Source: Vibrio zhugei (lineage in GTDB: Bacteria > Pseudomonadota > Gammaproteobacteria > Enterobacterales > Vibrionaceae). From it: a stretch of DNA of 64,000 bases. The notes beneath the pieces are model-generated. The model was not told the DNA's origin, ran no database searches, and worked only from the letters and a program-made list of their open reading frames with translations. Below are positions 9,604 through 20,017 of this stretch, one piece after another. Location: positions 2,542,001 to 2,606,000 of the forward strand of contig NZ_CP033078.1 of the NCBI RefSeq assembly GCF_003716875.1, written 5' to 3'. How positions within the stretch are numbered: position 1 is the stretch's first letter; each line of letters opens with the position of its first letter. A program made the position numbers and the translations under genes.

Positions 9604-12033
9604 CTATTTCTTTGCTTGCTTTGCCGGCTTACTGCGGGCTTTATTTTTTCGAGCTTTTGAGGCTTTCGTTTTTTTACGCTTACGTTCGGCGTTATCTTCT
9701 GGGCGCTTTGGTGGCTCGACTGCCGGTACCGCTTTACCTTTAGAAGCGACTTTCTTATTTTTCGCTTTGGCTTTGGCTTCCGCCACCCGTTTCTTCGCGG
9801 TTTTCCCCTCGCCTCGCGCTTTACGTTCCGTGCCTTCCAGCGCGAAATCAATTTGGCGGTCATCGAGGTTCACCGCTTGGACTTTCACTTTGACACTATC
9901 CCCTAAGCGATAAATGGCACCAAATGACTCACCTTTTAGTCGCTGTCCTACTGGATCAAAATGATAGTAATCGTTCGCCAGTGACGAGATATGCACTAAG
10001 CCATCAATATGGAGTTCAGACAAACGGACGAAAAAGCCAAATCCTGTCACATTGGCAATCACCCCATCAAGAACTTCACCGACGTGGTCTTGCATGTATT
10101 CACATTTCAGCCAATCGGACACATCGCGAGTGGCGTCGTCAGCACGGCGCTCTGTTGTTGAACACTGTTCCCCATAGAAGTCCATATCATCAAATGAGTA
10201 ATGATACCCGCCTGTTGGCGTCCAACGGTCTTGGTTCTGTCCCTTTTCCTTGGCAATCAGATATTTGATAGCACGGTGCAATAAGAGATCAGGGTAACGA
10301 CGAATCGGCGAAGTAAAGTGCGCGTACCGTTTCAACGCCAATCCAAAGTGTCCACAATTGTCGGCATTATACACCGCTTGCTTCATTGAGCGCAGCAGCA
10401 TCGTTTGGATCAATTCTTTATCTGGACGTTCGCCAATTTGATGCATTAAGTCCGCATAATCGGTTGGCGATGGCTCCAAGCCTCCCGCCAAGTTCAGTCC
10501 TAGCTCGCTCAAAAAGTCACGGAACCCGACCAAGCGTTGCTCTCCGGGAGATTCATGAATTCGATATAACGCCGGTTCTTTGGCTTTTTCGACGAGAGAG
10601 GCAGACGCGATATTGGCTAAAATCATGCATTCTTCGATGATCTTATGCGCATCGTTACGAACCACGGGCTCGATACGATCAATTTTACGCTCAGCATTAA
10701 AAATAAATTTCGTTTCGACCGTTTCAAATTCAATCGCACCGCGAGCATCTCGGGCTTTTTTCAACACACCGTACATACGGTAGAGCTCTTCTAAGTGAGG
10801 CACAACCGATTGATAGCGCTCACGCAGGTCTTCATCACCTTGCAAGATGTGCGACACTTTGTTGTACGTCAGGCGTGCATGAGAATTCATGACGGCTTCG
10901 TAATGCTTATAACCAGAAAGTTTGCCCGCTTCAGAGATGGTCATTTCGCACACCATACACAAACGGTCGACCTGCGGATTCAATGAACATAAGCCATTGG
11001 ATAACACTTCAGGCAACATAGGGACCACTTGTGAAGGGAAATACACTGAGTTACCCCGGTTGATCGCTTCTTTATCAAGTGCCGTCCCAGGACGAACATA
11101 ATAACTCACGTCAGCGATGGCGACCCATAAGCGCCAGCCACCGCCTTTTTTCGCTTCACAATACACCGCATCATCAAAATCGCGCGCATCTTCACCATCA
11201 ATCGTGACTAAGGGTAAATCACGTAAATCTACTCGGCCTTTCTTCGCCTCTTCCGGAACCTCTTCACCAAGATGGGCGATTTGCTTGGTCACTTCCTCGG
11301 GCCATTCACACGGAATCTGATGGGTATGAATCGCAATTTGAGTTTCCATCCCTGGCGCCATATTTTCGCCAAGCACTTCCACAACTTTCCCCATCATGCT
11401 GCGATTACGTGCACCACGATCGGTGATCTCTATCACCACCACATTGCCCATACGCGCACCCGCGCGTTTCTCATCGGGGATCAAAATATCCTGATGGATA
11501 CGTGAATCATCTGGCACAACATATGAGCAGCCTTGTTCGAAGAAGAAACGTCCAACAATTTGTCCATTTCTGGCTTCCAAAATTCGAATCAAGCGACCTT
11601 CTTTACGACCTCGTTTATCCGTTCCTGATGGCTGAACCAAAACATAATCGCCATGGATAATGGTTTTCATTTGGTGGTGCGGCAGTAGAATGTCGTTGTC
11701 TTTACCAATGCTGCCCTCAGGACGTACCCAGCCAAAACCATCACGATGTCCGATGACATAGCCTTTAACCAGCTCGAGTTTTTCTGGTAAGACGTAACAC
11801 TGGCGACGAGTGAACACCAGTTGCCCATCACGCTCCATGGCGCGTAAACGACGGCGTAAACCTTCGTAATGATCTTCCCCTTGCAGCTCTAATGCGGCAA
11901 AGAGATCGTTGCGGTTCATGGGAACGTTCGCCTGTCTTAAGAATTCAAGAATGTATTCTCGACTTGGAATAGGGTTCTCGTAATTCTGCGATTCGCGCTC
12001 AGCAAATGGGTCTTGATTGGTCTTCTCTGACAT
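9604..12033 (-). CDS. rnr: Ribonuclease R
   Basis: RNase R is a processive 3'-5' exoribonuclease that degrades structured RNA and acts in rRNA quality control and trans-translation. The 809-residue product has, in order, an N-terminal winged-helix domain (about 25-90), cold-shock domains (about 90-250), the RNB catalytic domain (about 265-595) with the acidic cluster [14 protein letters not shown], an S1 domain (about 645-730) and a long lysine-rich tail of about 75 residues. Length and layout are normal. rlmB follows at 7 bp. Confidence 0.97.
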   Translation of the reverse strand: MSEKTNQDPFAERESQNYENPIPSREYILEFLRQANVPMNRNDLFAALELQGEDHYEGLRRRLRAMERDGQLVFTRRQCYVLPEKLELVKGYVIGHRDGFGWVRPEGSIGKDNDILLPHHQMKTIIHGDYVLVQPSGTDKRGRKEGRLIRILEARNGQIVGRFFFEQGCSYVVPDDSRIHQDILIPDEKRAGARMGNVVVIEITDRGARNRSMMGKVVEVLGENMAPGMETQIAIHTHQIPCEWPEEVTKQIAHLGEEVPEEAKKGRVDLRDLPLVTIDGEDARDFDDAVYCEAKKGGGWRLWVAIADVSYYVRPGTALDKEAINRGNSVYFPSQVVPMLPEVLSNGLCSLNPQVDRLCMVCEMTISEAGKLSGYKHYEAVMNSHARLTYNKVSHILQGDEDLRERYQSVVPHLEELYRMYGVLKKARDARGAIEFETVETKFIFNAERKIDRIEPVVRNDAHKIIEECMILANIASASLVEKAKEPALYRIHESPGEQRLVGFRDFLSELGLNLAGGLEPSPTDYADLMHQIGERPDKELIQTMLLRSMKQAVYNADNCGHFGLALKRYAHFTSPIRRYPDLLLHRAIKYLIAKEKGQNQDRWTPTGGYHYSFDDMDFYGEQCSTTERRADDATRDVSDWLKCEYMQDHVGEVLDGVIANVTGFGFFVRLSELHIDGLVHISSLANDYYHFDPVGQRLKGESFGAIYRLGDSVKVKVQAVNLDDRQIDFALEGTERKARGEGKTAKKRVAEAKAKAKNKKVASKGKAVPAVEPPKRPEDNAERKRKKTKASKARKNKARSKPAKQAKK

Positions 12034-12295
12034 AGATTGGCCTAATTGTGCTTGATAGGAAGGAAGCTGTTGTTAGTATATCTGAGTCAATGCCTAAGCT
12101 ACAGTTACTGATAGAAAAACCTGATACAGCTGTATAAAAAATGTTACTCTAACTAGCATACCATAGTCACTTAAATGCCTATGTCGGTGTCGAAACATGA
12201 TGTTGAAACCCGTGGGCGAATACTCAAATTCATATCTATGGTGGTGCTACATCTAACTGACTACAATAACATCTTATCGAAGGAATGGACACCTT

Positions 12296-14044
12296 ATGCT
12301 ACTTTTCCAACGCTTAGGCTGGTTTTTCCGGCGCTATTGGCATACCTATTCGCTCGCGCTCACGATGCTATTTATCGTCGGACTGCTGAATATGGCAATC
12401 CCTTGGGTCATCGGCCGCTCAGTGGATCAAATTCTTGCGACCCACAGCATGGACAATACCCGACACTACCTCATCATTCTTTTACTCTGTGGTATTGCGA
12501 TCTACTTACTGCGCTATGGATGGCGACGACTTTTATTTGGTACCTCTTTTCATCTCGCTAACCTTTTCCGTCGGCAGTTTTATCAACGATTAACCAAGCA
12601 AGGCCAAGCCTTTTATAGTGCCCACTCAACCGGCGATTTAATGGCTCGAGCCACCAATGATATCGATGCGGTGGAGTCGGCGGCCGGGGAAGGAATACTC
12701 TCTGGTTTTGATGGTATGAGTACGTTCATTCTCGTCGTCATTATGATGTTTGTCTTTATTGATTGGCGTTTAGCCACAGTCGCATTGATCCCTTTCCCCT
12801 TCATGGGCGTTTTCTTCTATCGTTTATCCAGCACGATTCATCATCAATTTCGCGATACCCTAGATAAATTCTCGACGTTGAACGAACAAACTCAGCAAGC
12901 CATCGTGGGAGTGAGAATGATCAAAGCGATGGGTCGTGAAGAAATTGAAAAGCAGCAATTTGATCATATCGCTGAGCAAGCGGCACACAGCAATTATCAT
13001 GTGGAGCGCTCAGAAGCTAAATTTGATCCCGTGATTCAAGTCAGCTTGGGCTCCTCAATGCTACTGACCCTGCTAATGGGCGGGTGGCTGATTCATCAAG
13101 ATCAGTTAACCGTCGGGCAACTAACCAGTTTTAGTTTGTATTTATCACAATTGATTTGGCCGATGTTTGCCTTTGGCTGGCTCATGAATATTCTCCAGCG
13201 CGGCAACGCCGCAATCGGCCGTTTATACGAACTACTGTCACTGCCCGATACGATTGAAGATACTGGTCAACTTACTCCGCATGGCCATGAAATCGCCATT
13301 GAGTCGCTGACATTCACCTATCCCGAGACTCGGCAACCCAGCTTGGTCGATATCAATGTCACACTACCAGAGCAACGGGTTCTGGGCATTGCGGGGCCAA
13401 CCGGAGCAGGTAAGTCGACCTTATTACAATTATTAATGCGTTATTGGGAAGTCGAAAACGGCGTGATCACACTCAACGACATCCCTTTGCGAGAACTCTC
13501 GTTACATGCGCTGCGCGAACAATTTGCCTACGTGCCACAAGATGCCTTTTTATTCAGTACCTCAATTTTAGAAAACATTCGGATGGGGAAACCTGACGCC
13601 AGTGACGAAGACATCTATGAAGCCGCTAGGCTAGCCGCCATTCATGATGACATTGTGCAGTTTCCAGAAGGCTATCACACCTTAGTCGGCGAACGAGGTG
13701 TCACGTTATCTGGCGGGCAAAGACAACGTGTCTCGATTGCGCGTGCTCTCATCAGTGACGCCGCCATTCTAATTTTGGATGATGCGTTATCCGCCGTCGA
13801 TGTGGGTACCGAGCAGACCATTATTCGCCATTTAAAACAACGGGAATCGCAAAGTGTCATCATCGTGACTCACCGCCTCTCTGCGATTGAACACGCCAAT
13901 GAAATTATCGTGCTCTCCCACGGTAGAATTGCCGAACGGGGCACCCATCAACAACTCAGTCAAAGCAATGGTTGGTATTCTCAAATGGTCGCGTATCAAC
14001 AAATGAAGCAAGCGTTAGATAAGGACTATCATGACGAAGAATAA
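12296..14044 (+). CDS. mdlA: Heterodimeric ABC exporter subunit MdlA-like
   Basis: This is a half-size ABC exporter with about six membrane helices (residues 15-300) followed by a nucleotide-binding domain (about 325-560). Walker A is GPTGAGKST, the signature is LSGGQ, and Walker B ends LILDDALSAVD, so the usual catalytic glutamate is aspartate. It overlaps the next gene by 14 bp. Together they resemble E. coli MdlAB, a putative multidrug-type exporter with no firmly known substrate. The gene lies divergent from rnr across 262 bp in which I see no other gene. Confidence 0.85.
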   Translation: MLLFQRLGWFFRRYWHTYSLALTMLFIVGLLNMAIPWVIGRSVDQILATHSMDNTRHYLIILLLCGIAIYLLRYGWRRLLFGTSFHLANLFRRQFYQRLTKQGQAFYSAHSTGDLMARATNDIDAVESAAGEGILSGFDGMSTFILVVIMMFVFIDWRLATVALIPFPFMGVFFYRLSSTIHHQFRDTLDKFSTLNEQTQQAIVGVRMIKAMGREEIEKQQFDHIAEQAAHSNYHVERSEAKFDPVIQVSLGSSMLLTLLMGGWLIHQDQLTVGQLTSFSLYLSQLIWPMFAFGWLMNILQRGNAAIGRLYELLSLPDTIEDTGQLTPHGHEIAIESLTFTYPETRQPSLVDINVTLPEQRVLGIAGPTGAGKSTLLQLLMRYWEVENGVITLNDIPLRELSLHALREQFAYVPQDAFLFSTSILENIRMGKPDASDEDIYEAARLAAIHDDIVQFPEGYHTLVGERGVTLSGGQRQRVSIARALISDAAILILDDALSAVDVGTEQTIIRHLKQRESQSVIIVTHRLSAIEHANEIIVLSHGRIAERGTHQQLSQSNGWYSQMVAYQQMKQALDKDYHDEE

Positions 14045-15809
14045 TCATGGAAAACACACTTCCGGAGCGTTTAGCTTACTGATCGGCTATGTGTTTCAAG
14101 ACAAACCCCTATTATATAAAGCATTAACACTGGTGGTATTTGCCACCGCGCTGGATGTGGTTGGCCCAATGATATCCAAAGTATTTATTGATAATTTTAT
14201 CATCCCCGACACCTACCCCAAATGGCCGGTGATTGGCATTACGCTGCTGTATGTATTGAGCATTGTGCTGTCCACTCTGCTCAAATATCAGCAAACTCTG
14301 AAGTTTGTCGATTTAGCGCTGAATGCGGTATTGGATATTCGTAAGCGGGCATTTCATCACGTGTTAAGTTTGCCGATGGCCTATTTTGATTATGCGCGTA
14401 CCGGCCAATTAGTCAGTCGCATCACCAATGACACTGAATCGATCAAAGATGTGTATGTGCAATTTCTCTCCAACGTTGTCTCCAACGTCATCATGCTATT
14501 TGGTATTTTAGTTGCCATGGCCATCTTGGATGTACAGCTCATGCTGGTTGCTTTAGCGTTAATGCCAGCCGTGGCTTTGATCATTTATATCTATCAACGC
14601 TTAAGTGGGGACGTCGTCGCAGAAAGCCGTCAACTCCGTTCCGATATCAACGCGACCATTAGCGAATCGATTGGCGGTATGGCGGTGATTCAATCGACCA
14701 ATCAACAAGATCCTAAACTCAAACAATTCAATCGTATTAACGATCGTCACTATCGCACCCGCTTGAAAACCATGACCATCGCCAGCTTCTTATTGCGACC
14801 CGCCATCAACCTCATGAGTGTGGTGGTGACGGCTGCGATTGTCTGGTTTTTTGGTATCAAAGTCGTGCAAGGAGTGACGGAAATTGGGGTGTTGTACGCC
14901 TATCTCAATTATCTCGGCCGATTTACTCAACCTCTGATGGAGATCGCGCAGCAGTTCAGTTTGTATCAACAAGCGATGGTCGCAGGCAGCCGTGTCAACA
15001 CCCTGCTTAGCGAGCCGACGCTGCTAGAAAATCCTGACTCGCATGCTCAACTGACTCAGGGACACATCACTCTTAATCAGGTGTCCTTTGGCTATAACCC
15101 GGATAAGCCCGTACTTAAAGATATCAATATCGACATTCCTGCTGGGCAATTTTTTGCCGTGGTCGGGCATACGGGCAGCGGTAAAAGTACCTTACTTAGC
15201 TTGTTGTTGAATTTTTATCAGCCACAAACGGGCAGTGTTCGAATCGAAGGTCACCCGTTGCAAGAATTCAGTCATGACATGCTAAGACAAGGAGTGGGAT
15301 TTATTCCCCAAGATCCGTTTATTCTCTCTGCGAGCATTTTCGAGAATATTTCCATGGGAAGAGAATTTACTCAGCAACAAGTCGAAGTCGCCGCTCGAGA
15401 AGCACACTTGCATGAGGTGATTGTCGCCATGCCTGATGGCTACCAAACCCATCTTGGTGAGGGAGGATCGCGCCTCTCTACCGGTCAGCGACAACAGTTA
15501 ATCATCGCACGTGCGCTGGTCGCCTCTCCGAAAATTTTATTACTCGACGAAGCCACCGCCAACGTCGATAGTGAAACCGAACAAGTGGTACAAAAGGCGT
15601 TAAATAATTTGTATGGTCGCGTCACGATGATTGTCGTGGCACATCGCCTGTCAACCATTCGAAATGCGGATACCATTCTCGTATTAGACGATGGAGAGCT
15701 GATTGAACAAGGGGATCACCAAGCTTTGATGGCGATTGAACACGGTCGTTACCGGGCGATGTATGAACTGCAACAGCAAGAGCAAAAAGTCGCGTTAGCG
15801 GCGGGGTAA
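14031..15809 (+). CDS. mdlB: Heterodimeric ABC exporter subunit MdlB-like
   Basis: This is the partner of the upstream half-transporter. The 592-residue protein has membrane helices in residues 20-310 and a nucleotide-binding domain after about residue 340. Walker A is GHTGSGKST, Walker B LLLDEATANVD keeps the catalytic glutamate, but the signature reads LSTGQ instead of LSGGQ. Paired with the altered Walker B in MdlA, this predicts one canonical and one degenerate ATP site. The 14-bp overlap with mdlA indicates coupled translation. Confidence 0.85.
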   Translation: MTKNNHGKHTSGAFSLLIGYVFQDKPLLYKALTLVVFATALDVVGPMISKVFIDNFIIPDTYPKWPVIGITLLYVLSIVLSTLLKYQQTLKFVDLALNAVLDIRKRAFHHVLSLPMAYFDYARTGQLVSRITNDTESIKDVYVQFLSNVVSNVIMLFGILVAMAILDVQLMLVALALMPAVALIIYIYQRLSGDVVAESRQLRSDINATISESIGGMAVIQSTNQQDPKLKQFNRINDRHYRTRLKTMTIASFLLRPAINLMSVVVTAAIVWFFGIKVVQGVTEIGVLYAYLNYLGRFTQPLMEIAQQFSLYQQAMVAGSRVNTLLSEPTLLENPDSHAQLTQGHITLNQVSFGYNPDKPVLKDINIDIPAGQFFAVVGHTGSGKSTLLSLLLNFYQPQTGSVRIEGHPLQEFSHDMLRQGVGFIPQDPFILSASIFENISMGREFTQQQVEVAAREAHLHEVIVAMPDGYQTHLGEGGSRLSTGQRQQLIIARALVASPKILLLDEATANVDSETEQVVQKALNNLYGRVTMIVVAHRLSTIRNADTILVLDDGELIEQGDHQALMAIEHGRYRAMYELQQQEQKVALAAG

Positions 15810-15839
15810 TTCACAGTAAAAAACATGGGAAATGTTGTC

Positions 15840-15865
15840 GTTAGCAGGGCCGAATCCCTGCTAAC
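15840..15865. terminator. Hairpin between convergent mdlB and motX
   Basis: A 10-bp perfect stem (GTTAGCAGGG/CCCTGCTAAC) with a 6-nt loop lies 31 bp after mdlB and touches the motX stop codon. No U-run follows on either strand, so a terminator role is only a guess based on its place between convergent genes. Confidence 0.35.
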
Positions 15866-16509
15866 TACCAATAGGTTTGTTCGCGTTTCGCGCGGGCAAT
15901 AATATTCTGTGGCATGCGCTGCTCCAACCCTTGGCGCAGTAAAGCAATCCGCTTGTGTTGACGCTGATTATCTGTCACTGAGTTATATAACCAACGATAC
16001 GCATCTTCATAGTCCAGCGGGCTGCCGTAATCACGCAGTAACAGCTCAGCCAACTGAATTCTCGCATTGAGATCCCCCATTCCGGCGGCTTCCCTTAAAT
16101 AGGGGATGGCCCGTTCACGGTCTTGCTGCACAAACGTACCATGCGCGTAATAACTGCCCACACGTTCTAATGCCGCAGGCAAACCTTGATGCGCAGCACT
16201 TTTGATGTAATACAATCCGAGTTCGACATTCTTATCAACGCATACTCCCCACGACAACATATCGCCATACAGGAACTCATACGAGGGCAAATTGATGCGC
16301 GTGGCGCGAGCAATAATATCCTCGACCAATTGGCATTTATCCGCTTTGACACGTTGTAAGTGTTTATTCTGCTCAATCAATCTGATGAGCTCAGATTCGC
16401 TGTAGATTGGTACCGGCTTACCGACATCACCGATTTCGTTTGCTTTCGCACCCGATAATGAGACGTACAGGCCCAACATCAGCGAAGCCGCGACAAATCG
16501 TAGCTTCAT
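15865..16509 (-). CDS. motX: Sodium-driven flagellar motor protein MotX
   Basis: MotX is a periplasmic protein of the polar flagellar T ring that, with MotY, holds the PomAB sodium stator in place in Vibrio. The 214-residue product has a signal peptide (cleavage after about residue 23), then Sel1-type repeats across about residues 65-175 (SAAHQGLPAAL, REAAGMGDLNARI). The neighbourhood, next to purA, is the usual Vibrio location as I recall it. A FliA-type promoter lies about 70 bp upstream. Confidence is high from length, repeats and context. Confidence 0.9.
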   Translation of the reverse strand: MKLRFVAASLMLGLYVSLSGAKANEIGDVGKPVPIYSESELIRLIEQNKHLQRVKADKCQLVEDIIARATRINLPSYEFLYGDMLSWGVCVDKNVELGLYYIKSAAHQGLPAALERVGSYYAHGTFVQQDRERAIPYLREAAGMGDLNARIQLAELLLRDYGSPLDYEDAYRWLYNSVTDNQRQHKRIALLRQGLEQRMPQNIIARAKREQTYW

Positions 16510-16580
16510 TGCTGCACTCTTAGTTCATAACTAGCCTTTGATTTAAAGTATGCGATGGCATACTGGCTAACCTGTTACTT

Positions 16581-16607
16581 TTATCGACCAAACTGGCCAT
16601 CTCTTTA
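16581..16607 (-). promoter_or_regulatory. FliA (sigma-28) promoter of motX
   Basis: On the minus strand TAAAGAGA (16600-16607) and GTCGATAA (16581-16588) are separated by exactly 11 bp. This matches the enterobacterial sigma-28 consensus TAAAGTTT-N11-GCCGATAA with only a few changes outside the core. Transcription would start near 16574, some 65 nt before motX. It fits the known late flagellar control of motX in Vibrio. Confidence 0.7.
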
Positions 16608-16672
16608 GGCAAAACTTGTCGTTTGGCGGCAATTCTTTGCCATTCGTAACCAATGATCCTAAGTATAGTGAC

Positions 16673-16702
16673 AAAAAAACCGACTCGTAAGTCGGTTTTT
16701 GT
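16673..16702. terminator. Rho-independent terminator after purA
   Basis: An 11-bp stem including A/T pairs (AAAAACCGACT/AGTCGGTTTTT, arms 16675-16685 and 16690-16700) with a 4-nt CGTA loop is flanked by A and T runs on both sides. It lies 18 bp beyond the purA stop and ends that transcript on the minus strand. Confidence 0.8.
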
Positions 16703-16717
16703 TAAATGAACGTCTCA

Positions 16718-18055
<1,338 letters not shown>

Positions 18056-18142
18056 CTGATCGATAGGCGATGCAGTCACTTTTTAAGCAAAAATAAGTCA
18101 TAAAAACACGTTATTTATTACTTTTGGTTATGTTTTGGTAAC

Positions 18143-19087
18143 TTATTCATCTGCATAGATTTTTATTACCATATTTCCAAGGGTATCGATTGCGCCACGA
18201 TACATTCCTGAACTATTCATCGAAAAATGTGCCTGGCCATTGGCGTCCATCGCCACTAAGCCCCCTTCCCCCCCCATGCGTTTCAATTCACCGTGTATGA
18301 TGGAATCACAAGCGGTCGCCACATCTTCCCCTAAATAGCGCATGCGGGCGGCCACATCCCCAGCCACCATTTTACGTATGAAGAATTCGCCCATTCCCGT
18401 GCAAGACACGGCCACGTTGCCATTTTCTGCAAAAGTGCCAGCGCCAATCAGGGGAGAATCCCCCACCCGTCCATACTGTTTATTGGTGATACCGCCCGTG
18501 CTTGTCGCTGCTGCCAAATTGCCTTGCTGATCAAGTGCGACAGCGCCAACCGTGCCATGTTTATCATCATCTGGGTATTCAGATTCAGAAAGCGCACATT
18601 GACCGGCCTGCCGCACTCTCATTAACTGTTCATATCGGCGCTCGGTAAAAAAGTAATCTTGTTCGGTAAAGACATACCCTTGCTTGAATGCAAAGGCTTC
18701 CGCGCCATCCCCTATCAAAAAGACATGCTCACTGTCTTGCATGACTTGCCGAGCCAGTTGTATCGGGTTTTTGATATGTCTGACTCCAGCAATGGCACCA
18801 ACATTGTGCGCACGTCCTTCCATTATGGCCGCATCCATCTCGACCATTTCTTGACTGGTCATCACAGATCCTCTACCCGCATTAAATAAAGGCGAATCTT
18901 CTAATACAGTGACCGCACTGACCACGGCATCCACCGCGCTACCACCTTGCGCTAATACCGCTTGGCCCGCACACAACGAGGCTTCCAATTGCAATAGAAA
19001 CTCATCGTGCAGCGCTTGGGTCATTTTTTCGCGAAGGATGGTGCCAGCCCCACCGTGAATCGCAATAGAAAAAGGTTTTGCCATCAT
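18143..19087 (-). CDS. iaaA: Isoaspartyl peptidase / L-asparaginase
   Basis: This is a plant-type L-asparaginase of the N-terminal nucleophile hydrolase family, which clears beta-aspartyl (isoaspartyl) dipeptides. The 314-residue precursor has the IHGGAGTI N-terminal motif, the NAGRGSVM motif near residue 70, and the autocleavage site before threonine in KHGTVGAVA near residue 180. Conserved GGITNK and SCTGMGE loops follow. Three start codons in tandem are possible (GTG, ATG, ATG); the AGGA site favours one of the ATGs. Confidence 0.9.
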   Translation of the reverse strand: MMAKPFSIAIHGGAGTILREKMTQALHDEFLLQLEASLCAGQAVLAQGGSAVDAVVSAVTVLEDSPLFNAGRGSVMTSQEMVEMDAAIMEGRAHNVGAIAGVRHIKNPIQLARQVMQDSEHVFLIGDGAEAFAFKQGYVFTEQDYFFTERRYEQLMRVRQAGQCALSESEYPDDDKHGTVGAVALDQQGNLAAATSTGGITNKQYGRVGDSPLIGAGTFAENGNVAVSCTGMGEFFIRKMVAGDVAARMRYLGEDVATACDSIIHGELKRMGGEGGLVAMDANGQAHFSMNSSGMYRGAIDTLGNMVIKIYADE

Positions 19088-19117
19088 CACGTCCTATTCA
19101 TCGAATCCGGTTTATCT

Positions 19118-19156
19118 ATAAAAAAAGCGCAAACTAAGCCAAGCTCGTTTGCGCTT
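19118..19156 (-). terminator. Rho-independent terminator of slyD
   Basis: A 10-bp perfect stem (AAGCGCAAAC/GTTTGCGCTT, arms 19125-19134 and 19147-19156) with a 12-nt loop is followed on the minus strand by a T-run. It lies 56 bp beyond the slyD stop. Confidence 0.75.
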
Positions 19157-19211
19157 CATCTCTGACTCATTCAGATAACAACACGGCCCAGAAGGCGCGC
19201 GCTATCAATCA

Positions 19212-19712
19212 TTAGTGAGAGCAGTTTTCATCGTGTACATGGCCACCATCTTGGTGAGTATGACCATGAGCGATTTCTTCTTCTGTTGCAGCGCGTACCG
19301 CGACCACTTCCACATCAAATGTCAGTGTTTTACCTGCCAGCATGTGGTTACCATCAACCACCACTTCGTCACCATCCACTTCCGTGATTTCAACAGGCAC
19401 TGGACCTTGGTCAGTATCAGCTAGGAAACGCATGCCCACTTCGATTTCATCAACGCCTTGGAATACATCGGCAGGAACACGTTGTACAAGCATGTCGCTG
19501 TGCTCACCATACGCATCTTCAGGTGAAATAGTGACAGAGAATGAGTCCCCTGCTTGTTTACCTTCAAGTTCACGTTCTAGACCAACGATTAAATTACCTT
19601 TACCGTGTAGGTAATCCAATGGAGCTTCCGTTGTTGATTGATCCACAACCACACCGTCTTCGAGTTTTACTTGGTAAGCCAGACTTGCTACCACATCGTT
19701 TTCAATTTTCAT
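19212..19712 (-). CDS. slyD: FKBP-type peptidyl-prolyl isomerase SlyD
   Basis: SlyD is a cytoplasmic prolyl isomerase and chaperone that also carries nickel to hydrogenase maturation in E. coli. The 166-residue protein has the split FKBP domain (residues 1-70 and 125-140) with the insert-in-flap chaperone domain between them. It ends in a short metal-binding tail, HGHTHQDGGHVHDENCSH, with six histidines and one cysteine. The tail is shorter than the E. coli one, so nickel capacity may be lower. Confidence 0.93.
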   Translation of the reverse strand: MKIENDVVASLAYQVKLEDGVVVDQSTTEAPLDYLHGKGNLIVGLERELEGKQAGDSFSVTISPEDAYGEHSDMLVQRVPADVFQGVDEIEVGMRFLADTDQGPVPVEITEVDGDEVVVDGNHMLAGKTLTFDVEVVAVRAATEEEIAHGHTHQDGGHVHDENCSH

Positions 19713-19809
19713 AACAGCTCCAAAGAGTCGATTTTTTGTTTAGCCTTCATTGTCAGCTAAAGCATAGATTAGATAAAGGGTATTATGAAGATCCTCACAA
19801 GAATCTCAA

Positions 19810-20010
19810 TTATTCTGGCTTAAAAATCCCAATCATGTGCTCTTGAGTGTGTTTCGAGCCCTGTGCTTGTTTAGGAACACGCTGATCTCGATGGTGACAT
19901 TCGACACATTCAACCATTTCTATATTATTTTCTATCCACCACTGCAGCGTATCCTGAGCATGGCAACTCGGACAATTAGCACCAGCAATAAAACGTTTTT
20001 TCAATGTCAT
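19810..20010 (-). CDS. yheV: YheV-family zinc-ribbon protein
   Basis: This 66-residue protein (MTLKKRFIAGANCPSC start) has two CxxC knuckles, at about residues 13-16 and 35-38, and so is predicted to bind zinc. The family has no known function. A longer frame exists, but the ATG at 20008-20010 matches the family start, and the upstream extension overlaps kefB. It lies 7 bp after kefB, as in E. coli, so it is probably in the kefGB transcript. Confidence 0.85.
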   Translation of the reverse strand: MTLKKRFIAGANCPSCHAQDTLQWWIENNIEMVECVECHHRDQRVPKQAQGSKHTQEHMIGIFKPE

Positions 20011-20017
20011 GGTCTCT

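Noticed and set aside
9600..9863. Lysine/arginine-rich 87-residue open frame
   Set aside because: It is a shifted-frame shadow of the lysine-rich tail of RNase R.
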